Source of the DNA: Saccharomonospora viridis DSM 43017
GTDB taxonomy: Bacteria > Actinomycetota > Actinomycetes > Mycobacteriales > Pseudonocardiaceae
Length of the DNA: 64,000 bases
Assembly (NCBI RefSeq): GCF_000023865.1
Contig: NC_013159.1
Coordinates: forward strand, 3,684,001-3,748,000
Direction: 5' to 3'
A program made the position numbers and the translations under genes. The notes beneath the pieces are model-generated. The model was not told the DNA's origin. It ran no database searches and saw only the letters and a program-made list of their open reading frames with translations. This document shows, piece after piece, positions 11,737 to 20,477 of the stretch. How positions within the stretch are numbered: the first letter of the stretch is position 1; every line of letters begins with the position of its first letter.

Positions 11737-12360
11737 ATGCCCACGTACGAGCTTCCCGAACTCGACTACGACTACGGTGCCCTCGAGCCGCACATCTCCG
11801 GCGAGATCAACGAACTGCACCACACCAAGCACCACCAGACCTACGTCAACGGTGCCAACCAGACGCTGGAGAAGCTGGCCGAAGCGCGGGAAGCGAACGA
11901 CTTCAGCTCGATCGTCGGTCTCGAGACCACCCTGGCGTTCAACCTCGCGGGTCACGCGAACCACGTCGTGTGGTGGAAGATCCTGTCGCCGAACGGTGGC
12001 GACAAGCCGACCGGCGAACTGGCCGCCGCGATCGACGAGGCCTTCGGCTCATTCGACAAGTTCAAGGCTCAGTTCACCGCGGTCTGCACCACCATCCAGG
12101 GCAACGGCTGGGGCGCGCTGTCGTGGGACCCGATCGGCAAGACGCTGATCACCCAGCAGCTGCGCGACCACCACAACAACCTCATCCTGCCGACCATCCC
12201 GATCCTGCTGGTGGACGTGTGGGAGCACGCCTTCTACCTGCAGTACAAGAACGTGAAGCCGGACTACGTCAACGCCCTGTGGAACGTGTTCGACTGGGCT
12301 GAGATCGGCAGGCGCTTCGAGGACGCCAGGGCCGGCCGCAACGGTCTGCTGCTGTCCTGA
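11737..12360 (+). CDS. sodA: Superoxide dismutase (Fe/Mn type)
   Basis: A 207-residue cytoplasmic or secreted-without-signal enzyme that dismutates superoxide. The metal ligands are visible: H28 in [13 protein letters not shown]76 in [10 protein letters not shown], and D160 and H164 in [13 protein letters not shown]. The length and sequence are those of the mycobacterial/Streptomyces Fe/Mn enzymes; iron versus manganese cannot be settled by eye. AAGGAGG lies 5 bases before the ATG. A perfect 7-bp hairpin (11654-11671) lies in the leader region, and a strong terminator follows the gene. Confidence 0.96.
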   Translation: MPTYELPELDYDYGALEPHISGEINELHHTKHHQTYVNGANQTLEKLAEAREANDFSSIVGLETTLAFNLAGHANHVVWWKILSPNGGDKPTGELAAAIDEAFGSFDKFKAQFTAVCTTIQGNGWGALSWDPIGKTLITQQLRDHHNNLILPTIPILLVDVWEHAFYLQYKNVKPDYVNALWNVFDWAEIGRRFEDARAGRNGLLLS

Positions 12361-12392
12361 CGCTTTCGCCCACACCACGTAAGTGACACGAA

Positions 12393-12433
12393 AAAGGCCC
12401 CGCTTTCCAGGGCGTCAAGAAAGCGGGGCCTTT
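12393..12433 (+). terminator. Rho-independent terminator after sodA
   Basis: A perfect 15-bp stem, AAAGGCCCCGCTTTC pairing with GAAAGCGGGGCCTTT, with an 11-base loop and a T-containing run beyond it. It stands 32 bases after the sodA stop. The A-rich 5' side makes it potentially active for transcripts from the opposite strand too. Confidence 0.9.
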
Positions 12434-12479
12434 CTCGTTTCCCGAACTGACTGCCGCTCCCACCACGAAGCGACGATGA

Positions 12480-12498
12480 TTAGGTTAGCCTAACCTCA
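12480..12498. promoter_or_regulatory. Near-perfect DtxR/IdeR iron box
   Basis: TTAGGTTAGCCTAACCTCA matches the IdeR/DtxR consensus TTAGGTTAGSCTAACCTAA at 18 of 19 positions and is palindromic over its core. It overlaps the stop codon of the minus-strand MFS gene, in the convergent sodA/MFS gap, so no annotated gene starts beside it. The binding prediction is strong; the biological target is not apparent. Confidence 0.75.
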
Positions 12499-13843
12499 TC
12501 GACTGGGCAAGGGGTGAACCCGCCCCACTTCGCTGCTGCGCCCGCTGGGCCAGATATCCGCAGACCACGGCCGCGATGAGGGCGATCGCCCCACCGATGT
12601 AGAACGGGGACCGCCCGCCGAAGGTGTCGGCCATCCACCCGGTCATCGGACCGCCGATCGGGTTGCCACCCATCACGACCAGCACGTACAGCCCCATCAC
12701 CCGCCCCCGCATCTGCGGGCTCACCGTCGTCTGCACGAGCGCGTTGGCCGTGTTGAGGAACGTGATCGTGGCGAAGCCCAGCGGCACGAGGGCCAGCCCG
12801 AACAGCGCGTACGTGGGCATGAAGGCGCCGACGAACTCGATCAACCCCAGCGCGAACGCGGAGATCAGCAACAGCCGCAGGCTCGGACCGCCCCTGCTAC
12901 CCCTGCGGGCGGAGAGCAACGCGCCCGTGAAGGTACCCACGGCGAGCAACGTGGAGAGCATTCCGTAACCGTCGGCCTCGGTACCGAAGACGTTGGCCGC
13001 CACGATGGCGAGCGAGGTGAAGAACGTGATGCCGAACGTGCTGACGAAGAACACGAGCACCATCACGGTCACCAGGTCGGGCCTGTTGCGCACGTAGCGC
13101 AACCCCTCGCGCAGCTGCCCCTTGGCACGATCGACGGCGGGAGCCCGGAACAGCTCGGACGGGTTCATCAGCGCAAGACCGGCGATGACGGCCACGGTGC
13201 TGAGGGCGTTGGCGATGAACAACCAGCCCATGCCGACGAGCACGATCGTGAACCCGGCGATGGCGGGGCCGACGATCCGGGCCAGGTTGAAGATCGACGA
13301 GTTCAGCGCGACCGCGTTGGCGGTCTGGTCACGTCCCACCATCTCGGCCACGAACGACTGCCGGGTGGGCACCTCGAGCGCCGACAGGACGCCGAGCACG
13401 AGACACAGCAGGTAGACCTGCCACAGTTGGGCCGCGCCACCCAACACCAGCACGCCGAGCACGAGGGCCTGGAGCGCGACGCCGGACTGGATCGCGATCA
13501 GCAGCTTGCGCTTGTCGACGCGGTCGGCGAGCACCCCGGCCCACAACGACAGCAGCAGGGTCGGCAGGAACTGCAACGCGACGGCGATGCCGAGGGCTAC
13601 CGAGTTGTAGCCACTGAGCTCGAACACCAGCCAGTCCTGGGCGATGCGCTGCATCCAGGTGCCGATGTTGGAGATGACCTGGCCGCTGAAGAAGAGACGA
13701 TAGTTGCGAACTCGAAGAGAGGCGAACATCCCGCGTGAACGCCGGGGTTCGGGAGCGGACCGCGTCCGTGGCGGCGGGTCGGCTTCGACTGGAATGACAG
13801 GTAGTTTGGGTGAGGTATTCGCTGCGCTAGCCGTGCTAGTCAC
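12485..13843 (-). CDS. MFS transporter (efflux type)
   Basis: 452 residues with about 12 hydrophobic spans preceded by a ~40-residue polar N-terminal tail. It has the MFS loop motif as WAGVLADRVDKRKLL (between spans 2 and 3) and the drug-exporter/enterobactin-exporter-like family feel (QRIAQDWLVFELSGYNSVALG). The substrate is unknown. It is encoded 33 bases downstream of a MarR regulator on the same strand, so that regulator probably controls it. A near-perfect IdeR box overlaps its stop codon. The GTG start at 13843 gives the natural length. Confidence 0.88.
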   Translation of the reverse strand: MTSTASAANTSPKLPVIPVEADPPPRTRSAPEPRRSRGMFASLRVRNYRLFFSGQVISNIGTWMQRIAQDWLVFELSGYNSVALGIAVALQFLPTLLLSLWAGVLADRVDKRKLLIAIQSGVALQALVLGVLVLGGAAQLWQVYLLCLVLGVLSALEVPTRQSFVAEMVGRDQTANAVALNSSIFNLARIVGPAIAGFTIVLVGMGWLFIANALSTVAVIAGLALMNPSELFRAPAVDRAKGQLREGLRYVRNRPDLVTVMVLVFFVSTFGITFFTSLAIVAANVFGTEADGYGMLSTLLAVGTFTGALLSARRGSRGGPSLRLLLISAFALGLIEFVGAFMPTYALFGLALVPLGFATITFLNTANALVQTTVSPQMRGRVMGLYVLVVMGGNPIGGPMTGWMADTFGGRSPFYIGGAIALIAAVVCGYLAQRAQQRSGAGSPLAQSMRLG

Positions 13844-13876
13844 GCGGTGGTGTCGCCTCCCGTCATGAGTGTCTTC

Positions 13877-14311
13877 TCAGTTGTGTCTGGCCATGCGCTC
13901 GATGATTTCGGCCGCCTTGGAGAGCACCCGACGTTCTTCGTCGGTCAGTTCGGCCAACCGCTGATCCAGCCACATCTCCCGCCGGGAGATCGTGGTCCGC
14001 ACGTAGTCCTGGCCTTCCTTGGTCAGGGTGACGATCGCCTGCCTACCGTCGGTGGGATGCGGGCTGCGCTCGACGTACTCAAGACCCTCCAGCGCCGCGA
14101 TGACACGTGTCATCGACGGCGGCTGCACCCCTTCCCGGGCGGCCAACTGCCCGGGCGTCATCGGACCGCATTTGTATAGCGAGGACAAAGCCGAGATCTG
14201 CGTCAGCGAAACCTCGTTATCGGCCCTTTGTGCCCTTAACCTGCGGTTCAGCCGAACAACCGCCAACCTGAGGCGGCTGGCCAGCGACCGTTCATCAGCG
14301 GCTTCCGACAC
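13877..14311 (-). CDS. MarR family transcriptional regulator
   Basis: 144 residues with a winged helix-turn-helix: PMTPGQLAAREGVQPPSMTRVIAALE... is the recognition region and RSPHPTDGRQAIVTLT the wing. Flanking helices form the dimer interface. The GTG at 14311 is preferred, since GAGG lies about 10 bases upstream and the product then has standard MarR length; the frame could extend 20 codons further. It is likely a local repressor of its own operon with the MFS transporter downstream. The AT-rich stretch just upstream (about 14303-14340) is a candidate operator region. Confidence 0.88.
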   Translation of the reverse strand: MSEAADERSLASRLRLAVVRLNRRLRAQRADNEVSLTQISALSSLYKCGPMTPGQLAAREGVQPPSMTRVIAALEGLEYVERSPHPTDGRQAIVTLTKEGQDYVRTTISRREMWLDQRLAELTDEERRVLSKAAEIIERMARHN

Positions 14312-14763
14312 ATTATTAGCATACCTCACGATTATCCTTCCGTAACCGAACGTGAGTGAGACGGCGGTCATGCTCCCAAACGACGGAAGGACGTCACCGA
14401 GCGCACCCGAAAGATTGACACTGCGGCGCGGTACCCGACCGCACGACGCGCGCCTTCCCGGCCGCGTGGCCCGACATCACCACACGCGGCCGGAAAGACA
14501 CCTCACATCACGCCGCGGGACTTCCCGCACCGAACCGACGCGACACCTACCTGAGGACGTCGGAACACGAGTCGGAACCTGAGGACGTCGGAACCCGAAA
14601 AGCCGTGCTGCCGCCCCCGCACGTTCCCGAACCGCCCGACTCCCGCGTCGGACACCGACACCCACTTCGGGCACCCGAACACGTTCCCCGGAACACCGAC
14701 CCGGCCACGGTGACGGCACCTCTCAATCGCCGACACCGAGTCCGGGCTTCGCGCGACTCGCCC
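14312..14763. other. Intergenic region upstream of the MarR gene
   Basis: 452 bases without a convincing gene. The end near MarR is AT-rich for this genome and probably holds its promoter. A direct repeat, CCTGAGGACGTCGGAAC, occurs at 14550-14566 and again at 14578-14594, with related GGAAC/CCGAAC fragments around it. Reading frames through this stretch are low-complexity Arg/Pro/Thr and not protein-like. Confidence 0.6.
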
Positions 14764-16230
14764 CTAGTTGAGCGTGCTCTGAATCGGGTCGATCGCGAAG
14801 TACACGATGAACGCCGCCGACACGATCCACATCAGCGGGTGCACCTGACGGGCCTTACCGGTGACCGCCTGGATGATCACGTAGCTGACGAAACCCGCGC
14901 CGATGCCGTTGGCGATCGAGTACGTGAACGGCATGACCACGATGGTCAAGAACGCGGGCAACGCCACCGCGAAGTCCCGGAAGTCGATCTCGGTGATCTG
15001 CCGGACCATCATCGCGCCGACGATGACCAGAGCGGGCGCCGCCGCCTCGATCGGCACCACCTGGTACAGCGGTGTGAAGAACATGGCCGCGATGAACAAC
15101 AGCCCCGTGACGACGTTCGCCAGGCCGGTACGCGCGCCTTCCCCGATCCCCGCGGCCGATTCCACGAACACCGTGTTGGAGCTCGACGAGGCCGCACCAC
15201 CGGCGACGGCACCGAGCGAGTCGATGAACAGGCCCTTGCCCACGTTGGGCAGCCGCCCTTCCTTGTCCGTCAGCCGCGCCTCCTGACCCAGACCGGTCAT
15301 GGTGCCGATGGTGTCGAAGAAGTCGGTCAGCACGAGGGTGAACACCAGCAGCGCCGCCGTCAGCGCCGGGATCTGCACCCACGCGTCGAAGTTGAAGGCC
15401 CCCACCAGGGAGAGGTCGGGCAGACTGAAGATCGCGTCGGGCAAGGCGGGGTAACCGAGGTTCCAGCCCTTCGGGTCGACCCCGAGGGACGGCCCCGCCT
15501 TGACGATGGCCTCGATGACGATCGACAGCACCGTGCCGAACAGGATGCCGAGCAGGATCGCCCCCTTGACGTTCCTGGCCACGAGGATGCCCATGACCAC
15601 GAGCGTCACCACGAACACCATCGTGGGCCACGAGGCGATCGATCCGTCGATCCCCAACTGCACGGGGACCGTCGTACCCGCCGCGTCCGGGACCCGGCGT
15701 ACGAACCCGGCGTCGACCAGGCCCACCAACGCGATGAACAGGCCGATGCCGACGGCGATACTGCCCTTGAGCGGCTGCGGTACCGCGTTGAACACCATCG
15801 TGCGCACGCCGGTGACCACCAACAGCAGCACCACGATGCCGTTGACCAATACGAGCCCCATCACCGCGGGCCACGTCATCATCGGGGCCAAGGACACCGC
15901 GACGAGCGTGTTGAGCCCCAAGCCGGCCGCGATCGCGAACGGGAAGTTCGCGACCACCCCCATGAGGATGGTCATCACACCCGCGACCAGGGCGGTGACG
16001 GCCGTGACCTGGTCGACGGGCAGGATCGCCCCCGTCACGTCCTTGGCCGCACTGGGGTCATCCGCCGAGTAGCTACCGAGGATGAGCGGATTGAGCACGA
16101 TGATGTAGGCCATGGTCACGAACGTGACCACGCCCCCGCGCACTTCTCGGCCGACGGTGGAACCTCGCTCGCTGATCCGGAAGAACCGATCGATCGGCGA
16201 CCGCTGCTCCCGCGCGGTCACATCTGACAT
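14764..16230 (-). CDS. NCS2 family purine permease (AzgA-like)
   Basis: A 488-residue membrane protein with about 12-14 spans. It resembles the AzgA/PbuG guanine-hypoxanthine permease branch: REVRGGVVTFVTMAYIIVLNP near the N-terminus, FPFAIAAGLGLNTLVA, and the conserved FDTIGTMTGLGQEA, then TNTVFVESAAGIGEGARTG (here SNTVFVESAAG) in the second half. The likely function is proton-coupled uptake of hypoxanthine, guanine or adenine; the precise base is inferred. It starts with ATG at 16230 and is divergent from the DUF2530 gene 45 bases away, so the two promoters share that gap. Confidence 0.9.
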   Translation of the reverse strand: MSDVTAREQRSPIDRFFRISERGSTVGREVRGGVVTFVTMAYIIVLNPLILGSYSADDPSAAKDVTGAILPVDQVTAVTALVAGVMTILMGVVANFPFAIAAGLGLNTLVAVSLAPMMTWPAVMGLVLVNGIVVLLLVVTGVRTMVFNAVPQPLKGSIAVGIGLFIALVGLVDAGFVRRVPDAAGTTVPVQLGIDGSIASWPTMVFVVTLVVMGILVARNVKGAILLGILFGTVLSIVIEAIVKAGPSLGVDPKGWNLGYPALPDAIFSLPDLSLVGAFNFDAWVQIPALTAALLVFTLVLTDFFDTIGTMTGLGQEARLTDKEGRLPNVGKGLFIDSLGAVAGGAASSSSNTVFVESAAGIGEGARTGLANVVTGLLFIAAMFFTPLYQVVPIEAAAPALVIVGAMMVRQITEIDFRDFAVALPAFLTIVVMPFTYSIANGIGAGFVSYVIIQAVTGKARQVHPLMWIVSAAFIVYFAIDPIQSTLN

Positions 16231-16275
16231 CGCTCACCTGCCTTGCCTATCTGCGGCAGCGGTAGCCTGTCCCAC

Positions 16276-16548
16276 GTGGACGAATCGAACAACCCACCGA
16301 AGATCGCAGGACCGCTTCGTCCTACGCCCGAACTGCCGGCACCAGTAGTCAGCCTCTGGATCCCCGTGATCGGAGGCACAGCACTCTGGCTGATCGCCTT
16401 CGTCGTGCTACTGCTCACGGGCGTCCACGGCGTGTGGCTGTGGACAACCCTGGCGGGGGGCGGGCTCGGCCTGGTGGGCATGGCAATCATGGTGTGGCAG
16501 CGAGCCGCATCCCGCAGAGGGTCGCGTTTTGCCCAGCGAAATCTTTAG
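16276..16548 (+). CDS. DUF2530 small membrane protein
   Basis: 90 residues: a polar, proline-rich N-terminus (PPKIAGPLRPTPELPAP), two membrane spans (about 25-48 and 52-72) and a basic tail. It matches the actinobacterial DUF2530 family (Rv0879c in M. tuberculosis, from memory), function unknown. The GTG at 16276 is used; an 11-codon extension upstream is possible. It converges on the sacsin-like gene, with a 38-base gap and no obvious terminator. Confidence 0.8.
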   Translation: MDESNNPPKIAGPLRPTPELPAPVVSLWIPVIGGTALWLIAFVVLLLTGVHGVWLWTTLAGGGLGLVGMAIMVWQRAASRRGSRFAQRNL

Positions 16549-16586
16549 CACATTCACTGAACGTGAGGGCACGTGGACTGAAAGCA

Positions 16587-19427
16587 TCAGCCCAGCACAA
16601 CTCGAGGGTCCGGTTCGTCCAACAATCGTTCGATGAACACCCGGTCGGCCCACTTGTCCGCCGCCCACGCGAAGGCGCGTGCGAGGCCCTCCGGTGAATC
16701 GGCGGCATGCAGTTCGCCGTCGTTCCACCACGACACGGGGACACCATCCACCCGCAACTCCTCGTGGAGCACGACACCACCGTCGGGAACGGCGACGCCC
16801 ACCAAATCGGCGATCTCCACGATCGCGGGGAGGTCGGCCCACGCGACGAATTCACCGTCGTCGGCAACCGTCACGGCGGTCTCGTCCCCGGCCAACGGCA
16901 GGTCGAGTACGTCGGCGAGCGCGGGCGCGTCGGCGAAGTCCGCGGCGGCGACGAGACGTTCGGGCGGCCAGATCGCGATCAGCCACGGGGCGTCGAGCAC
17001 CACCGCGTCGGCGGCGTCGCACACCGTCCCGGCGAGGGTGCGCACCCGCTCAGGGGGTTCCACGTCGTCGGGTTCCAGCCGGGACAGGGCACTGTGGGCG
17101 CGGAGCACGAGCCCGGGCGGCACCTCCCGGTTTTCGTCTCCGAGCCCCGCACACACCGATTCGGCGTCGGCGGCGTCGCTCACGGTGAGCTCGGTACGCA
17201 CCCCGAGCAGTACCAGCAGTTCGTCGGTCAGCCCCACGTCCGGCACGGGGTCGAACAGACCGACCAACCCCTCGGCGGAGGGAAGCCGCCACTGCCGTGG
17301 TGGTCTACCCGCCAGCAGGGCGTTGCTCGACAACCAGTCCCGCACTCGGCCGTCCGGCGCGGTGAGCGCACGCCATGTGTCGGGTTCTGAGGCCAGCAGC
17401 CGCACGGCCCGGGGCCAGGCGTCGTCGGCCACGAGGTCGAGGTCCGGGATGGGCGGTTCGGCCGAGTCCGGGTCGTCCGGGTCGAATCCCTCGTCGAATC
17501 CCTCGTCGAGAACGGTGAATCCGTCCCTCACCCCTACGGCCACGAGCGCTTCCCTGCCCCATCGCCGCACGGCCTCGTCGGCCACGACCTCGAAGGGAGC
17601 GTCGTCGCCGACGGCGTCCGGGTCGAGCACCTCGAGGATCGCGGCGTCCGGCAGTACCAGTTCGTCCGCGCGCCGCCAGCCCGACGCGGTGGGCAGGGCC
17701 AGCGCGCCCAGTTCGACGTCCCGTACGGCACCCACCACCGTCACCCAGGACAGTACGGCGTCGATCAGTGGTTCGACGTCCAATCCGGCGAGGGCGTCGT
17801 CGAGACTCCGGCCGACGGCGTCGATCACGGCCGGGGAGCGCAACAATTCGGCGGGACCGGCGCTCGTGGCACCGAGCCGTTGGAGCAACGGATGCGCCGC
17901 CTCGGGGTGCACCACGTGCAGCCCCGGCACGTCGAGTGCGGCGATGTCACCCGCCACATCGTCGGTCAACAACACCCCGCGCGCGCCCGGCACGGTGCGA
18001 CCGTCGACGAGCGGAACCGGCAGCGCGCCCAATTCGTCGAGGTCCACCTCGGTACGTTCCACGGCCGCGAACAACTCGGCGTAGACCGCACGCCACCACG
18101 GCGCGGGACGTTCCACACCGGCCAAACTCTCCACCAGTTCGGCGGCCCCCAGCGGGCGCGCCTGCACGGCGCTTGAGGTCCGTGCGGCCTCACGACCACA
18201 CAGGGGCGCGGCCACCAGTCCGGGCACCGTCTCCGCCAGCAGCTCGACCAGCCGAGGCGAGTCGATGTCGAGCACCCGTGCACCGTGTCCGGGTAGCTCA
18301 CCCGACACGGCCGAGGGCAACCACGCGTCGTCGGTCAGCCGCGTGGTGACGAGATCACGCAGGAGTCCGTCGACGTCCGAGAGCGGGAAACCGGGCCGGG
18401 GCACGAGAGCGAGCCGATACCGCGCGGGCAGCCGCCGGACGAGCCCGGGATAGGCCTCGGCGGCGGCCCGTAAGGCCCGCACCACGTCCGGGGAATCGGC
18501 CGACGCGAGCACCCGGCGTCGTGACGGTTCCGTCGGCACGGACGTGCTCAGCAGTCGTGCGGGCAACGACAGCCGCTCGTCCGTGGGGGTCGGTGCGTGC
18601 AGTACGTCGTCGACGAGGGGACGTGGCACGCCCTCCGCCGTGACCGGTACCGCCCAGACACACCCCTCACCGCGGTGGGTGAGCCAGCGGGTCCTCTCCC
18701 CGTCCGGGGCGGTGAGCACCACCTCGTCACCGTCCGCCCGGCGGGTCCAACGACGTCCTTCGACGTCCACTTCGGCCAGCCACGGCAGGACCAGCAGTAC
18801 ATCGGCCACCTCGGCCTCGATCCGCTCCAGCACCTCACGCGGGTCCGTTCGCAGCGGCAGGCGCACCTCGGTGTCGAAACCGTCCGGTACCGGTGGTTCG
18901 TCCTCGGACAGGGGCCACGGCAATCGCAGGACGGGCACCTCGGCGGCGTCCCACACCTGCCGCGTGCGGGTCTCGGAGAACGCCACTCCCCCGGTACGGG
19001 AGACGACCCTGGGCTCACTGGTCACGGACAACACCGCGGCGAACCCGACCCCGAACCTGCCCACGAGCCCCCGGGTGGTGCTCCCCTCGGTGTCTTCGTC
19101 CACCCTGCCGGCCACGTCGTCCTTACCCGACGCCCGCAGCGACGCGAGTGCCGCCACACCACGTTGATCGAGCGGTGCTCCCGTGTTGGCCACGCGCAGC
19201 TCACCGTCGACCACACGGACCCGGACCCGGCCCGGCTCCCCCACAAGAGCGGCGGCGTCGGCCGCGTTCTGCGCGAGCTCGACGAACACCCGGTCGCGAT
19301 AGGCACCGAGCAGCAGGTCACGTTCGGCGTGGGTGTCCTCGGTGAACCGGGTCGGTGAGTCCCGCCAGGACCGCAGCACCGCCTGCCTGAGCTCGTCGAT
19401 CGACGGCCACGTCCCGTTCTCGGTCAC
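16587..19427 (-). CDS. Sacsin/Hsp90-like ATPase-domain protein
   Basis: 946 residues. The N-terminus is a Bergerat-fold (GHKL) ATPase related to sacsin and Hsp90: the N-box E50-N54-D57 in FVELAQNAADAA, NTGAPLDQRG at 81-90 in place of the usual DxGxG, and GRFGVGFAAVL at 123-133. The remaining ~750 residues are acidic, leucine- and valine-rich, with no domain I recognise, and resemble the long C-terminal parts of actinobacterial 'ATP-binding protein' homologues. There is no signal peptide or membrane span. A chaperone-like role is inference only. Its GTG start overlaps the DUF3027 stop by four bases (GTGA), which implies translational coupling and joint function. Confidence 0.8.
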   Translation of the reverse strand: MTENGTWPSIDELRQAVLRSWRDSPTRFTEDTHAERDLLLGAYRDRVFVELAQNAADAAALVGEPGRVRVRVVDGELRVANTGAPLDQRGVAALASLRASGKDDVAGRVDEDTEGSTTRGLVGRFGVGFAAVLSVTSEPRVVSRTGGVAFSETRTRQVWDAAEVPVLRLPWPLSEDEPPVPDGFDTEVRLPLRTDPREVLERIEAEVADVLLVLPWLAEVDVEGRRWTRRADGDEVVLTAPDGERTRWLTHRGEGCVWAVPVTAEGVPRPLVDDVLHAPTPTDERLSLPARLLSTSVPTEPSRRRVLASADSPDVVRALRAAAEAYPGLVRRLPARYRLALVPRPGFPLSDVDGLLRDLVTTRLTDDAWLPSAVSGELPGHGARVLDIDSPRLVELLAETVPGLVAAPLCGREAARTSSAVQARPLGAAELVESLAGVERPAPWWRAVYAELFAAVERTEVDLDELGALPVPLVDGRTVPGARGVLLTDDVAGDIAALDVPGLHVVHPEAAHPLLQRLGATSAGPAELLRSPAVIDAVGRSLDDALAGLDVEPLIDAVLSWVTVVGAVRDVELGALALPTASGWRRADELVLPDAAILEVLDPDAVGDDAPFEVVADEAVRRWGREALVAVGVRDGFTVLDEGFDEGFDPDDPDSAEPPIPDLDLVADDAWPRAVRLLASEPDTWRALTAPDGRVRDWLSSNALLAGRPPRQWRLPSAEGLVGLFDPVPDVGLTDELLVLLGVRTELTVSDAADAESVCAGLGDENREVPPGLVLRAHSALSRLEPDDVEPPERVRTLAGTVCDAADAVVLDAPWLIAIWPPERLVAAADFADAPALADVLDLPLAGDETAVTVADDGEFVAWADLPAIVEIADLVGVAVPDGGVVLHEELRVDGVPVSWWNDGELHAADSPEGLARAFAWAADKWADRVFIERLLDEPDPRVVLG

Positions 19428-20413
19428 ACCGTCGCGTCCGACTCGGATGACTGCGCTGGTCCCCGCGATTCACCGGTGTCCTGCGGCCCCCGCGCATCCT
19501 GCGCGGCCTGCGTGTCCTGCGGCCCCCGCGCATCCTGCGCAGCCTGCGTGTCTTGCGAGACCTGTGGGTCCTGTGCCTGCCGGGAGTCCTGCGAGTTCTG
19601 TCCGGACTCGGTGTTCTCCTCGGCGTTCTCGGTGTTCCCCTCGGACGTCCCGCTGTCGACGAACTCCATGTCCAACAGCGAGTCGTCGTACACCAACTCG
19701 GCCACCGGAACCGACGAACCCGCCTCGAGGCGCACCTCGGAGTGGGCACCGCAGCCGAACTCGGCGTGGACCACATGCCCGTCCGCCGGGGAGATCTCGT
19801 TGCCGCACACCCCGAACGCCGACCGCAACGACCCCGCCAGCTGTAGGTAGAAACCGCAGGTACCACACGCGGCGGGCGCACTGCGGGCCATGTCGGACCG
19901 GGGACCGTACTCACTCCGGTACCAGCGGGTGGCCGCTTCCTGCCGCCCGTACCGCGACATCACCCGCACCCTGCCGAGTCCGACCTCCCGCACCGCCTCC
20001 TCGGCCTCGGGGTCGTCGAGCGTCGCGTACGCGGGAGCGAGCCTCGGGTCGTCCGGAGGGGTCGGGAAGATGTCGCCGACACCGAGATCGCCGGGACGTA
20101 CCCTGCGCTCCCACGGCACCCACCGCGGCGCGACGATCGCGTCCGGCCCCGGGGTGAGCACCACCTCGCTGATCGTGACGGGAGCGTGCTCGTCGGCCGT
20201 GGCCACCGTGACCGACCAGCGCCATCCCCGATAGCCGGGGAGCGTGGAGTCGAACAGGTGCGTCACCGACACGGCGTCTTCGTGCACCGCGCCCACATAG
20301 TCGCCGACGTTGTCGTCGCCGGCCTCCTGCACCGCTGCCTCACGCGCCGGCTCGACCGCATCGAGCAGCTTCCTGCGAATCGTGCCGTCGTCATGCGTCA
20401 GCAGCAGGCTCAT
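19424..20413 (-). CDS. DUF3027 zinc-ribbon-like protein
   Basis: A 329-residue actinobacterial protein of unknown function. Conserved features are an N-terminal helical part (residues 1-50), PGYRGWRWSVTVATAD, PWERRVRPGDLGVGD, and a Cys cluster (CGTCGFYLQLAG ... GVCGNEISPADG ... FGCGAHSE) that looks like a zinc site. The last ~75 residues are low-complexity Gln/Asp/Glu; QAAQDARGPQDT occurs twice in tandem there, matching a 36-bp DNA duplication at about 19480-19550. It is co-translated with the sacsin-like ATPase downstream. Confidence 0.8.
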   Translation of the reverse strand: MSLLLTHDDGTIRRKLLDAVEPAREAAVQEAGDDNVGDYVGAVHEDAVSVTHLFDSTLPGYRGWRWSVTVATADEHAPVTISEVVLTPGPDAIVAPRWVPWERRVRPGDLGVGDIFPTPPDDPRLAPAYATLDDPEAEEAVREVGLGRVRVMSRYGRQEAATRWYRSEYGPRSDMARSAPAACGTCGFYLQLAGSLRSAFGVCGNEISPADGHVVHAEFGCGAHSEVRLEAGSSVPVAELVYDDSLLDMEFVDSGTSEGNTENAEENTESGQNSQDSRQAQDPQVSQDTQAAQDARGPQDTQAAQDARGPQDTGESRGPAQSSESDATV

Positions 20414-20477
20414 GGCGTCAATTGTGCAGCACTCAACGACTACTCCGGAGGGGCGGGTTCATGCCAGGGTGGGAACC

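Noticed and set aside
14605..16227. 540-codon plus-strand frame opposite the purine permease
   Set aside because: Extremely His/Arg/Asp-rich low-complexity translation; the minus-strand frame is a clear membrane transporter.
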